A stretch of DNA of 39,621 nucleotides from Bremia lactucae (taxonomy: Eukaryota; Oomycota; Peronosporomycetes; Peronosporales; Peronosporaceae): positions 623,964-663,584 of the forward strand of contig NC_090624.1 in assembly GCF_004359215.1 (NCBI RefSeq), read 5' to 3'. The notes below the pieces were generated by a model. The model was not told the DNA's origin and did not search any database. It saw only the letters and a list, made by a program, of their open reading frames with translations. Position numbers and translations under genes: made by a program. Below are positions 29,998 through 38,780 of the stretch, in pieces (positions within the stretch are counted from its first letter, which is position 1; each line of letters starts with the position of its first letter).

Positions 29998-30400
29998 TGT
30001 TAACCGGGCACTGCCGACTTGTACTGCTTCAGTACAAGTCCACTTCGCACTGCTTCAATGCAAGTGGTTGCCTCACGTCACTTTACGTGCACTAATACGT
30101 GCAGAGGAAGACTCTTTTTAATACACTTCCTTTAAAGAGGGTTAAAAGTAAACTGTATTCAATATAATTAAGCTCTTCTGTTTCTATCTATTTACTACTA
30201 ACTTAATTATAAACTAATACAGAACATGAAATAAAATCTAATCTGTCTCTCTCTTTGCGCGCGTCCCGTGCTGACTGGACCGCGGAGCAAGTAGATATAA
30301 TGGCCTGTATCTACCAATGGATAAGCATTCCGAATATTACTATGGGTTGTAATATTTTCAAATATTATCTACCTTTTAGATAATATATTAATTAACAAGC
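29998..30400 (-). repeat. 3' LTR-B of the minus element, missing its first 38 bp
   Basis: On the minus strand it ends GTGCCCGGTTAACA. It matches LTR-B from the ATATATTATCTAAAAGG block to the end. The missing first 38 bp stand in opposite orientation at 31694-31731; 403 plus 38 equals 441 bp, the normal LTR-B length. Confidence 0.85.
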
Positions 30401-31577
30401 TTTACTCCAATGAGTGACGCTTACCGCGCGTGTTCAAGACCATCCTCCAATACATGGAGGTAGCGGTCGAATTTGTTGATCTTCGACTCTTGATCCGACA
30501 CAGGGTTCGGATCTAATTTTACCTCCTCCAATACAACCTTTGGTGGAGTTCCGCGGTGGCCAACGGCTCCTTGTGGAACGTATTCAAAGCCACCGTGATG
30601 TGAAGGGGCAGCGAACGAGTTATCTGGTTAACAAGCGCGGTTTTTCAGCTTTGCATGACAGATGGGAGCCTCGTTCCCAGCTGGTTGTTGACGTTGAGGG
30701 CCTCGTCCGTTAGTATAACGAGACTCATCAGATGGATTAGAGGGTCCATTGAAAAACGCGCGCCCCTGGCGCGTGTAAATCGATTGCAAAAAACGTCAAT
30801 CGCATCGGCATCTCAATAGAGATGCGAGCCCTTCCCCAGGGTGATGAAAGGGAGTAAACATCCCCTTTCACGTTTCGTATTGTTGACTCAAGATGGACAC
30901 GGATCACCCCACGTGAGGCATGGAAGTCGTGCCTCACGAGACGACCGATGCAATTTTAAACCTTGCACCGGTTGGAGTTCTTTCCTCAAACTTAACGCAA
31001 ATCGCGTTAGGACTTTGAAGCCAGGCTTCGCATCCAATGTCTTTGACATTGGGAAAAAAATGCGCTCCAGGCTTGCATTAACGGGATTTTATCTCGCGTG
31101 TTGTTGCCACTATACCATCGATGCTTAAGAAAAGCATCGAGATAAAATCTTCCTTATCGCAAAAGTTCTTCGCGCTGGATCAAGACCATGTAGCTTTGTC
31201 GCAATAAATAAAAGATATTTATTGTGAGGAGTTGTCTCTCCAGACAAGCTACTGACTAGCCGTTCGGCAAAAGCCACGGCTTTTTCTCAGGGGAAAGACG
31301 AGACATTTTATTGTCTGCACTCCCCTGAGTGGGACCCACTGAAGCAGGGGTACCACAAGAACTGTTATTACGATGGCTTACGCCATCGTCATCACCACGC
31401 ACAGAAATAAGTGCGGGTGACGGCACTGGAGACCGCAACAGTTTGTGTTGTGGGGGAAGATGATACTACGGCAGACAAAACATCTGCCGCAAGAGACAAT
31501 AATGCGTCGCCCGCGGCTGCATGTACCGCAGCCGAAGGCGCCGCACTATTCACACACCGCATGGACTCGTTAACCAT
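30401..31577 (-). pseudogene. Element B antisense accessory ORF, N-terminal part (inverted)
   Basis: Before the inversion this lay opposite to gag-pol. It starts at the ATG at 31577, 116 bp from the LTR start. The N-terminus is Ala/Ser-rich (AAGDALLSLAADVLSAVVSS). A frame change leads to ISVRGDDDGVSHRNNSSCGT and LSPEKKPWL. Further fragments are KYLLFIATKLHGLDPARRTF (about 31210-31150), FFNGPSNPSDESRYTNGRGP (about 30755-30695) and the better kept GGFEYVPQGAVGHRGTPPKV with INKFDRYLHVLEDGLEHAR (30600-30430). The LLF.A block and the GPS..D/ESR block have counterparts in the D antisense ORF. Function unknown; several stops and shifts. Confidence 0.5.
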
Positions 31578-31693
31578 GCAATATAATTGAAAATGATGGT
31601 TCTGACAATCAACATCGTTTTCAATTAAGTGGTCTTATAATGACCACTCTATTTAATAACATTCAAAGTGATTGTCGTTTAAGGGAGGAATGA
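31578..31693. promoter_or_regulatory. Segment between antisense ATG and LTR-B start
   Basis: It contains a perfect hairpin AGTGGTC-TTATAAT-GACCACT (31628-31648) and a weaker pair GAAAATGATG/CATCGTTTTC (about 31590-31625). It ends in AAGGGAGGAATGA (31681-31693), a polypurine tract that directly precedes the LTR start. The equivalent interval of element D also carries a hairpin. Confidence 0.45.
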
Positions 31694-31731
31694 TGTAACG
31701 GGGGGTGTCGTTAAATGAATTTAACACTTAG
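31694..31731 (+). repeat. First 38 bp of LTR-B, relocated by inversion
   Basis: TGTAACGGGG followed by GTGTCGTTAAATGAATTTAA and CACTTAG matches the beginning of LTR-B and then stops at CAAGC. It is preceded by the polypurine tract, as the true 3' LTR start would be. Confidence 0.85.
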
Positions 31732-31732
31732 C

Positions 31733-32010
31733 AAGCTCACTATATCGAACGGTTGGAAAACCGTCCGAAGAGCGCGTACTCAATGCTGGAGTACGAACGG
31801 AAATATCACGATCTTCGTGATGAGCTGTCGTCAGCTCATCGCGGTTTCGAGGATATTCGGACCCGACATGAGAATCTCCAGATCCAGAATGAGAATCTGG
31901 TTCGTGACCACAAGAATCTTTTAGGGATTCTTGACAAGGGTGGTCAGATCCGTCCTTGGAAGAAACCGCGTACTGATGGTACGGGCGGAGCCGACCAAAG
32001 TAAAACGTAG
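31733..32010 (+). pseudogene. Element B antisense accessory ORF, coiled-coil C-terminus
   Basis: An open frame to a TAG at 32010, opposite to element B pol. It reads AHYIERLENRPKSAYSMLEY, then a heptad-rich helix (KYHDLRDELSSAHRGFEDIR, ENLQIQNENL), then VRDHKNLLGILDKGGQIRPW with the basic tail KKPRTDG. The D antisense ORF has ARDHQALVDALDRSGVIRN and K.PR in the same place. The 3' end overlaps the pol C-terminus on the other strand (to about 31950). Heptads suggest oligomerisation, which is inference. Confidence 0.6.
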
Positions 32011-33337
32011 GATGCAAACGCATCCTATGTTGTAATTCTATTGGGTACGCATTGCCTCCGCGATGCAGTACACGGAGTGGCCCAATGAACTTGGGTAGTA
32101 GTTTACTGCTACCCACATTAGTAACTACACGCTTAGGTAAGTTTACCGTAGAGAGTAGTTCTAGGTCATTAATTTTCAATAAAAGAACATTTGCTCTTCC
32201 ATGTTTGTCTGCGTCCCGTTTCTAACGGTCCTTTGCGTTAGCAATGAAATCCTATACGAAACGGATTACGGATTCTCGAGCCAGCAGAATTTTTTTTTCT
32301 GCTGACTCATTTGTTTTATCTTTTCCAGTGCGCACAAAGCGCACTGCTATGAGATCTTTCTCATCTTCGATGTCGATTGCTTCGACATCACTCGTGTCAT
32401 TGTTAACTTCGAAGCGTGGTGAGCATGAGCCAGAAATGGCTTTCTCGTGCGAGCCCCCCCCCCAAACTAGAGGATCCCTCTAAATGGGTGGGTATGCGTG
32501 GATGGCGTAAGCCATTCACGAAGAACGGTGTATGCGTTGTAGACGCATGCACCGAATTGTTGATGGCGAATTCGACCATCGGTAAAGACTCGCTCTTATT
32601 CGGATACGATTGGACGTAACCTCGAAGTATCTCTTCAAGGTCGCGATTTACGCGTTGCGTCTGGCCATTTGTCTCTGAATGATTAAAAGTTGACATAGTC
32701 AGCCGAGTTCCGCAAGATCGGAACACGGATTGTTAAAACTCCGTCGTGAACCGTAAATCTCTATCCAAAACCAGTTCACGGGTTAAACAGTGCAGTTTGA
32801 ATACCGTGTCGATAAAGAACGGGCACAATCCGGAGCCAGGATCAGCTCTGGTACTGCAACAAGATGTACCATCTTGCTATATCTGTTTACAAAAACAAGG
32901 ATTCCATTGTTTTTGTGAACGTCTTTGGAAAATCCGAAGACGAAGTCCATAGATATGGACTGCCAACATTCAGCCGGAAGTGGGAAAGTTCTTAAAGGTG
33001 CAAAAGATGAAGGGCTAGGCTTCATCCGTCGACATACCTCGCAAGCACGAATGTACCTGCGCACGAAGTGATACTAACGGGGCCAGTAAAAGTCGCGACT
33101 TACTGTGAGATAAGTTTTTTCATGTCCACGATGCCCACTTTTTGGTGCATCGTGACACTCATACATGATGCGCAAGCGCAAATCATTATGAGTTCGGACG
33201 ACGACACGTGGAGTGTCGCCGGCAACAGCTGTGTAGTACAGTAAGTCGTTGCGTGTTGTGTATCGATCGGATGACGATCGATATAAAGCCGGTAAATCTT
33301 TAAATGATTTAATGGATGGATTCATCAGATGATCCAT
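31950..33337 (-). pseudogene. Element B integrase and C-terminal domain
   Basis: Minus strand: MYECHDAPKSGHRGHEKTYL with YIRACEVCRRMKPSPSSF (33160-33020) forms the HHCC zinc site. SISMDFVFGFSKDVHKNNGI and LVFVNRYSKMVHLVAVPE give the first catalytic Asp. The SDRDPRF block has decayed. SETNGQTQRVNRDLEEIL (about 32685-32635) is the HPQTDGQTERVNR block with changes. PMVEFAINNSVHAS and FFVNGLRHPRIPTHLEGSSS follow. The tail KINDLELLSTVNLPKRVVTN and GPLRVLHRGGNAYPIELQHR with LHPTFYFGRLRPYHQY ends near 31990. Several stops. Confidence 0.85.
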
Positions 33338-33975
33338 TCAACGCAAAAGGTCTTTATCTTCTATGTAGGCTGTCTTTACGTCATCAAACAAGTTAGCGAC
33401 GGAACACTTGTAATGGATGTTCCAGCAGTGGGATTATTTTCATTGTTAGAGTGCACAGCCGGCTTGAATTCGGGTCGACGTCAGAACGCATCAGCGACGA
33501 CACTAGGTCGTCCTGGTTTATATTCTATGGAAAAATCATACTCCACAAAGAAGGACAGCCACCCTGCCATTCTTTGCGAGAGGTGTGGGCTGTTTACGGC
33601 CTGACGTAATGACGCATGGTCCGTATATACGATGAACGGTCTATCTGCAATCGGCTGTGCAAAGTTTCAGCTGACGTGATTGATAACAGACGACGCGCTA
33701 AGCGCCGTCTGTATCGTATTGCATTTTGCACAGCCGATTGCGAAATTGCTGGCTTCACAGACACATGGAATGGTCTGTATTGATCTGCAATCGCCAAGAT
33801 GGGCGATTGCATCAAGCTTTGCTTCATACCTTCAAACGAACGCTGATAACATGCGTTCCATAGCCATTTCTCGTTTTTTTCAAGAGACAAGAGAGATGAA
33901 CTGTCATCTCTGCATAATTGCGAGAGTACTTGTGCAAGTACGCCACTATTCCAAGGAACTGTCTAAGTCCCATCA
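33338..33975 (-). pseudogene. Element B RT thumb and RNase H
   Basis: The minus strand begins with LRQFLGIVAYLHKYSRNYAE (about 33985-33915), a thumb block, and continues KNEKWLWNACYQRSFEGMKQ and SLMQSPILAIADQYRPFHVS, then a damaged RNase H. The RT palm, including the catalytic FDD block, is absent: the hinge runs directly into the thumb. This copy cannot encode reverse transcriptase. Confidence 0.8.
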
Positions 33976-34727
33976 ATCGACTGAAACTGGCCAGCCTCAA
34001 GTACGTGGGGTCTTTTTCCCTCAATGTCTTCCGACTGTGCTTGCGCTATCACAGTCGGGTCCTCTACGGTCGACTCTCTACTCGACCTAGGATCATCGTG
34101 TTGTCCCTTTGGGGCAACCGGTATTCTGCTTGAATGTCGCCTGCTAGGCGTACATTCATGTCTCAATCCGCTCGACTTCTTCGAGTGGTGGATCTTCGGC
34201 GCTGCCTGTGCATTCGCACAGCCGCCGGCAGCTGACTCCACAGTGTGATTAGTCATCACATTGTGATCTTGTGCAGTCGCACTAACGACTGTACCACAAG
34301 TGAGGCCATCGCACTCACTCTTAGTACATTTAAACGCCTGTGGACGCTCCAAGACGTTTATCAGATGGCCATCTGATGAACAAGTGGTAGGCATCTTTTC
34401 AGATCGATGCTGCCAGCTGACTCTTGGCTCATATTTTCTGAGCCAGGGTAAATCTAGGATGACATCAAATTTGTCATCCAAATCCAGTACGATGAAATCA
34501 TCAGCGTACTGTAATACTTATAACGTGTAGTGAAATTTCACTACGCGTTTCAGTATTGTTATCGATGCGCCTGTCGCTAGACGCACCGTCATCCTCGTTG
34601 AAGGGATGTCGCGCTCAACATATTTAAGCCTACGGCCCTCTAGCGAATGGCAACGAATAAAGTGATTCGACGCCCCACAGTCCACTAGGGCTCTAAGTGA
34701 CAAATCATTTGTCACTTTTAACTTCAA
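33976..34727 (-). pseudogene. Element B protease and hinge
   Basis: The minus strand begins MKLKVTNDLSLRALVDCGAS (34727), with DCGAS at the active site. It continues RRLKYVERDIPSTRMTVRLA, then after a frame change FDVILDLPWLRKYEPRVSWQ (34480-34420). A polar hinge of about 150 residues follows. The protease matches the truncated plus copy at 27515-27631. Confidence 0.85.
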
Positions 34728-34989
34728 GGTGATGAGTGATACCTCATCGCCAGGTGCAGAGACACATAATGATTCTGTGTCTGTAGCGACTTTAGTCGAG
34801 AGGTTTGCAAATTCTCTCGAGGTTGCTGGATCAGTAGGGCGTTGCGCCCCTACTGACCCCGACCGTTTTTTTGGCGGTCCGCCTCGTTGTTGCGATTTTG
34901 TAACAACGTTGGACCCGCGACCGTTGCCCTTTTTGACATTCAGTCCATCATTACGTTCAGTACTTATCGGTACTGGGTGTGGGGCACTT

Positions 34990-35968
34990 CACGCATGAGC
35001 GTAGTGACCTAACTTTTGACAGCGATTGCATTTCTGCAATCGCTTACTGTTCGAAAAGCGAGGTCTCGCTTTCGACATAAGAGAGGTCCATAGGTTCTGG
35101 ACCTCCAAGCTCGTGTCGTCTTGGAGGACGATATGATGACGAACTAGCTTGAGCCTGTCTCAAGCTAAAGTCCTCCTGTTCCGCAGCGGATATTGCTTCT
35201 TCAAGCGTATCCTGTTCTAAGCGGAACAGGTGGGTCTTTACGGGACCATCCGTAAGACCTTGCGGGAACACCGTGATTAACGTGTGTTCATGAGCTAAGT
35301 TGTTCGTAATACAACTCGTTGACAGACGTATGTGCTGGGCATAAGCAAGAACATTCATCACGATTACCTTGCTTGAGTTCCAGAATCTCTGATCGAGCTC
35401 TGAACTTAGCCCTAGGCAGTTCAAACGTCTGTTTGAGCCGGGATTTAAAAGTCTCTAGTTACTCAACGACATATGGGTCACGCAACTTAAGGCTTAGTGC
35501 CCAAATTTTTTGGCACGACCTGCCAAATTTGATTGAGCAAATGCGACTTGCATTTGCTCGTCGACGATGTGACGAGCATTTATGACATCGCCCAACTCGA
35601 CGAACTATCTTAAGAGGGAGTCCCCTATACTTAGAGATGTCAATCTTTAAGGCCTCAGGATGACGCGTTTGCGTCATCCCAGGTACAGGGGTCAGTACCT
35701 GTTGTAACCTCAACAGTTCCGCCTGTTGAGAGCCTTGCTGATTCAGCAAGGCTACCTTCTCCTTCATCTCGTCAAGTTCATGTTGTATGAACTTGGCGAT
35801 GGCTGAATGGAGGGCATCTCTGTTTAAATTGGACAGCATTGCCAAGATTGCATCGTTTCCTACGGTCGAACTCATTCGTTCGACCGCACTCCTTTCTATG
35901 TCATTTAGAAAGGAGTAGCTTTCACGGGAAACGTGATGCATATTCCCACTATCATCTAACATGTTCAT
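34990..35968 (-). pseudogene. Element B gag (minus copy)
   Basis: The ATG at 35968 (MNMLDDSGNMHHVSRESYSF) is the first after the primer-binding site. It has the same helical N-terminus as the plus copy, and EALKIDISKYRGLP reads through where the plus copy has a lesion. A TAA stands at about 35459, the same codon that is TAG in the plus copy. LITVFPQGLTDGPVKTHLFR and EEAISAAEQEDFSLRQAQAS follow (35285-35150). The knuckle region (about 35045-35000) is damaged. Confidence 0.85.
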
Positions 35969-36002
35969 GTTAGAGTGGAAATTGTGGTCCTTGGACGGAC
36001 TA

Positions 36003-36016
36003 CAAAGTGCTACCAG
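36003..36016 (-). other. Primer-binding site of minus element B
   Basis: The minus strand reads TGGTAGCACTTTG two bases inside the 5' LTR. Confidence 0.7.
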
Positions 36017-36017
36017 G

Positions 36018-36455
36018 TGTAACGGGGCACTACGACGTATTTTGCTTCAGTAAAGTCCACTTCGCAACTGAAGCAGTGCGAAGTGTACGTGCAGAGGAAG
36101 ACTTCTCTTTGAGGTAACTAGCTTAAAGAGGGTTAAATGAAAACTGTATTAATATAATTAAGTATCGCTCTTTTTCTATCTGTTAAAAATTAACTCTAAC
36201 TTTATTATAAACTAATCCTAAACATGCAACTGAAATCTTATCTTATCTTATTTTATCTGTCTCTCTCTTTTGTTTACATCTACAGTTGATCAGTCTGCGG
36301 GATAAATAGATATAATGGCCTATACCTATTTATGGATAAGATTTTTGAACATTTCTATTTGAAGTAATATTCTCCAAATATTATCTTCCTTTTAGAAAAT
36401 ATAATAATTAACAACCTTTAAGTGTTAATTTCATATAATGATACACCCCGTTACA
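36018..36455 (-). repeat. 5' LTR of minus element B
   Basis: 438 bp with TGTAACGGGG/CCCCGTTACA ends. It is very similar to 25724-26144 and 23510-23951. Its outer end abuts LTR-A with the same junction as at 23509/23510 and 25723/25724. Confidence 0.92.
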
Positions 36456-36974
36456 CTAAAGTTGCCCTAATGTTACACAGTCCCCGTAAAGTACACTTGG
36501 TGCACTTAAGGGGATTGTCAATTACTTAAATAAAGTATTTGGACCCACTACTTGGGTGTGGTTCACATTTATGACCAACCCTTGTGTATGTCTGCACATA
36601 GGTGCATTCATTTTAGGAGGAATGACGACTAGCGTCATCCGGTACGCAAGGCATCGAGAACGATGCGCTCGTAATACATATTAGTGTTATCTACAGAGAT
36701 CACAATTTAATTGGTAAAAATAGGTATTTATATTTATTGCGATTAAATATAAATCAGTCTGAAAACTACTTTCTATTTAGTAAGTGCGCACGAGGAGCCA
36801 AATTACCGCTCCCGTGACGACACTTACTAGAGTACTTAGTGCGTTGAGTGAGGTCGCTAAGGCGCCCACCACAACTACCGCTGAACGCAGAAGAAGCAGG
36901 CTAAACCGCTTCCTCGCTGTGCTAGGGTGTGTGTCTAAGTAGAGCGTGGCCGCATTAAGACGTGCCCACCTACA
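36456..36974 (+). repeat. 5' LTR of plus-strand element A
   Basis: LTR-A starting at CTAAAGTTGCCC. The leading TGTAACGGG is missing, replaced by the end of LTR-B. It lacks the 85-bp deletion of the other two junction copies. It ends GCCCACCTACA and is followed by a primer-binding site. Confidence 0.88.
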
Positions 36975-36976
36975 CT

Positions 36977-36990
36977 TGGTAGTACTTGAA
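36977..36990 (+). other. Primer-binding site of plus-strand element A
   Basis: TGGTAGTACTTGAA, two bases after the LTR end. Confidence 0.65.
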
Positions 36991-37019
36991 TCCTTCCCAC
37001 GACCCGCATCTCTGCGTGT

Positions 37020-38105
37020 GTACGTGAAGATGGGCCTCAACATCGATTGGCCTCTTTTCCCCACCTCTTTGAACATCATCGGGAGTTGGCAGGGCATATG
37101 GCGCAGGGACTAAGTGGATAAGCCCTGCCAGGCTCCTGGGCAGTCCTCCTGAGCAACATGTTGCTCAGTTGGAGCAGTTTGAGGCATTTGTGCTCGGACA
37201 GAGGAGAGCCGCGTCCGATGCACAAATTCATGTTGACAAGGAGTCCGTCACTCAGACTCAGGATGAGCTGAGGCATGAGCAGGCTCGGAGCGAGGATCTC
37301 AGCAAGATTGTTGAGATGCTATCCGCCAGGCCGGATCAGCCGAGGCCCATTCGGATGGACTTGCCCAAGTGTGATGAAACTGCAGCGCACACGACTGTCC
37401 ACTGGCTGTTAGCCGTGGAGCAATGCGGTGTGGCGCAGCTTATCGACAACGACAGCCGTATGGTGTCGTACGCCATGTTGCGCCTGCGCGGTGAGGCCTA
37501 TGAGTGAGCTTACTCGGCGCTTATGGTGGACGTTAAGGCGTTCCCAACATGAGCGATCTTTAAGGAAAATATTCGCTCCATGTACTAGCTGCCGAACAAC
37601 GAAGTGTTGCTTCAGGCGCGCTTCTTTGGAGTGTGACAGGCGAAGCGATCTCTGCAAGATTATGTGCAAGAGATGCGCTCGCTGTCGGCATCCATTACCT
37701 AGGTCCGATTCTGGAGCACATTAAAGTGCCCACGTTTAAGAACGGACTACGGCATGGCTCATCACGACAGCCTTTTCAGGAAGGTGCCGTAGACGACGGA
37801 AGAGGCAATTTAAATTGCCTTAATTGAGGAGCAATCCTACAAAATTGCCTCGGCGGCAGCTTGGTATAAGCCATCGGCCGAGAGGACAGATGCCACTCCT
37901 ATGGAGTTGGGCAATGCAGACGTAGTCTGTTTTAAATGCGGCAAGCGCGGTCATATGATGGCTCGCTGCTATGCCAGGGTCCCGGCTGGGGCAAAGATGC
38001 CCAGCAAAAGGACTCCATTCCGAAAGAGCGATAGCAAGAACCAGTGTGCGAGACGCATGATTTCTGCATCGACTACGTAGGGGTCGGGAAATGCAGGAGC
38101 GCAGT
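37020..38105 (+). pseudogene. Element A gag (plus copy)
   Basis: HLFEHHRELAGHMAQGLS (about 37065-37115), then EQHVAQLEQFEAFVLGQRRA and TQTQDELRHEQARSEDLSKI. The capsid-like region IRMDLPKCDETAAHTTVHWL with MVSYAMLRLRGEAYE ends at a TGA at about 37505. Sense continues in other frames (LMVDVKAFPT, NNEVLLQARFFGV). A complete CCHC knuckle, VCFKCGKRGHMMARCYA, lies at about 37926-37976. An insertion relative to the minus copies (FVLGQRRAASDAQIHVDK) shows that this copy is not derived from them. Confidence 0.85.
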
Positions 38106-38237
38106 AGGGGCGGGATGCCCTACTGACGCGGACTCTAAAGCTACCCCTAAGTTTAGAGTTGTCGAACAAATGGGTAGCGTAGTCCTGAGATCTCATAATT
38201 TCGGACGTCAACCCTGCTGGTCTATAACGCTCAAGTG

Positions 38238-38780
38238 CGAGGCTATGACCAGGTGATGATCCTCCATGTGGATTCGGGTGCCTCAAAAGATTTTGTGAAA
38301 CTCGCGGCTCGAAGAAAGAGACCGGCAATGTTTGAGTCGATTTGCCAGGATGACGAGCGAGAAGAGGCGACCAATCATGTAGCAAACGGCGCGCTGAGTC
38401 GATTTGCCAGGATGACGAGCGAGAAGAGGCGACCAATCATGTAGCAAACGGCGCGCTCGTTAAGTCTGACGGAGTTCAGGTAGAACTCGCCTTTAGCTTG
38501 GGTGACTGCTCTTATAAAGAGAAGTTTGCAGTGCTAGGTATGGAGAGTCCGTATGACCTCATCTTAGGCATGCCATGGTTGGCAAAATAACAACCATGGA
38601 TAGACTGGCGTAAATGCACAGTCGCGAACTCTACGCAGGACACCAGAAAGGATGTGCTCCTGCGAGAGGCGTATGCAACTTATATCGTGTCGAACACAGT
38701 AGAGGGTGCGTTGACGAGATGTCAAACGTCACCAATTCCTACTAGCTCGTGGAATCTGGGGAAGTGGAAAGGACACTGAC
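38238..38780 (+). pseudogene. Element A protease (plus copy)
   Basis: LHVDSGASKDFVKLAARRKR (about 38262-38320) contains the retropepsin active site DSGA. A 62-bp tandem duplication (38334-38457) shifts the frame. AFSLGDCSYKEKFAVLGMES and YDLILGMPWLAK follow, then a stop (TAA at about 38587) and PWIDWRKCTVANSTQDT. Two disabling lesions. Confidence 0.85.
38334..38457 (+). repeat. 62-bp tandem duplication in element A protease
   Basis: Two perfect units, 38334-38395 and 38396-38457. 62 is not a multiple of three, so it breaks the protease frame. The minus copy of the gene at about 21700-21800 has one unit only. Confidence 0.92.

Larger units (their letters stand above)
30401..31731. other. Inverted segment within element B (1331 bp)
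   Basis: Flipping this segment restores a continuous LTR-B at the left end. At the right end it brings the antisense ORF's N-terminal part next to its coiled-coil C-terminus (with a one-base frame offset). CAAGC stands just outside both breakpoints (30396-30400 and 31732-31736), a likely trace of the repair event. Confidence 0.75.
29998..36455 (-). mobile_element. Ty3/Gypsy element B, minus strand, with internal inversion and RT deletion
   Basis: Minus-strand order: 5' LTR-B (36018-36455), primer-binding site, gag, protease, hinge, RT thumb and RNase H, integrase, C-terminal domain, antisense ORF, 3' LTR-B. The antisense ORF and the first 38 bp of the 3' LTR were inverted (30401-31731). The RT palm is deleted near 33975. 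No target-site duplication is evident (GGGTG and CTAAA). Confidence 0.8.

Noticed and set aside
31256..31438. Separate small genes in the Ala/Ser-rich minus ORFs at 31256-31577
   Set aside because: They overlap and continue each other after a frame change, so they are better read as one broken antisense ORF.
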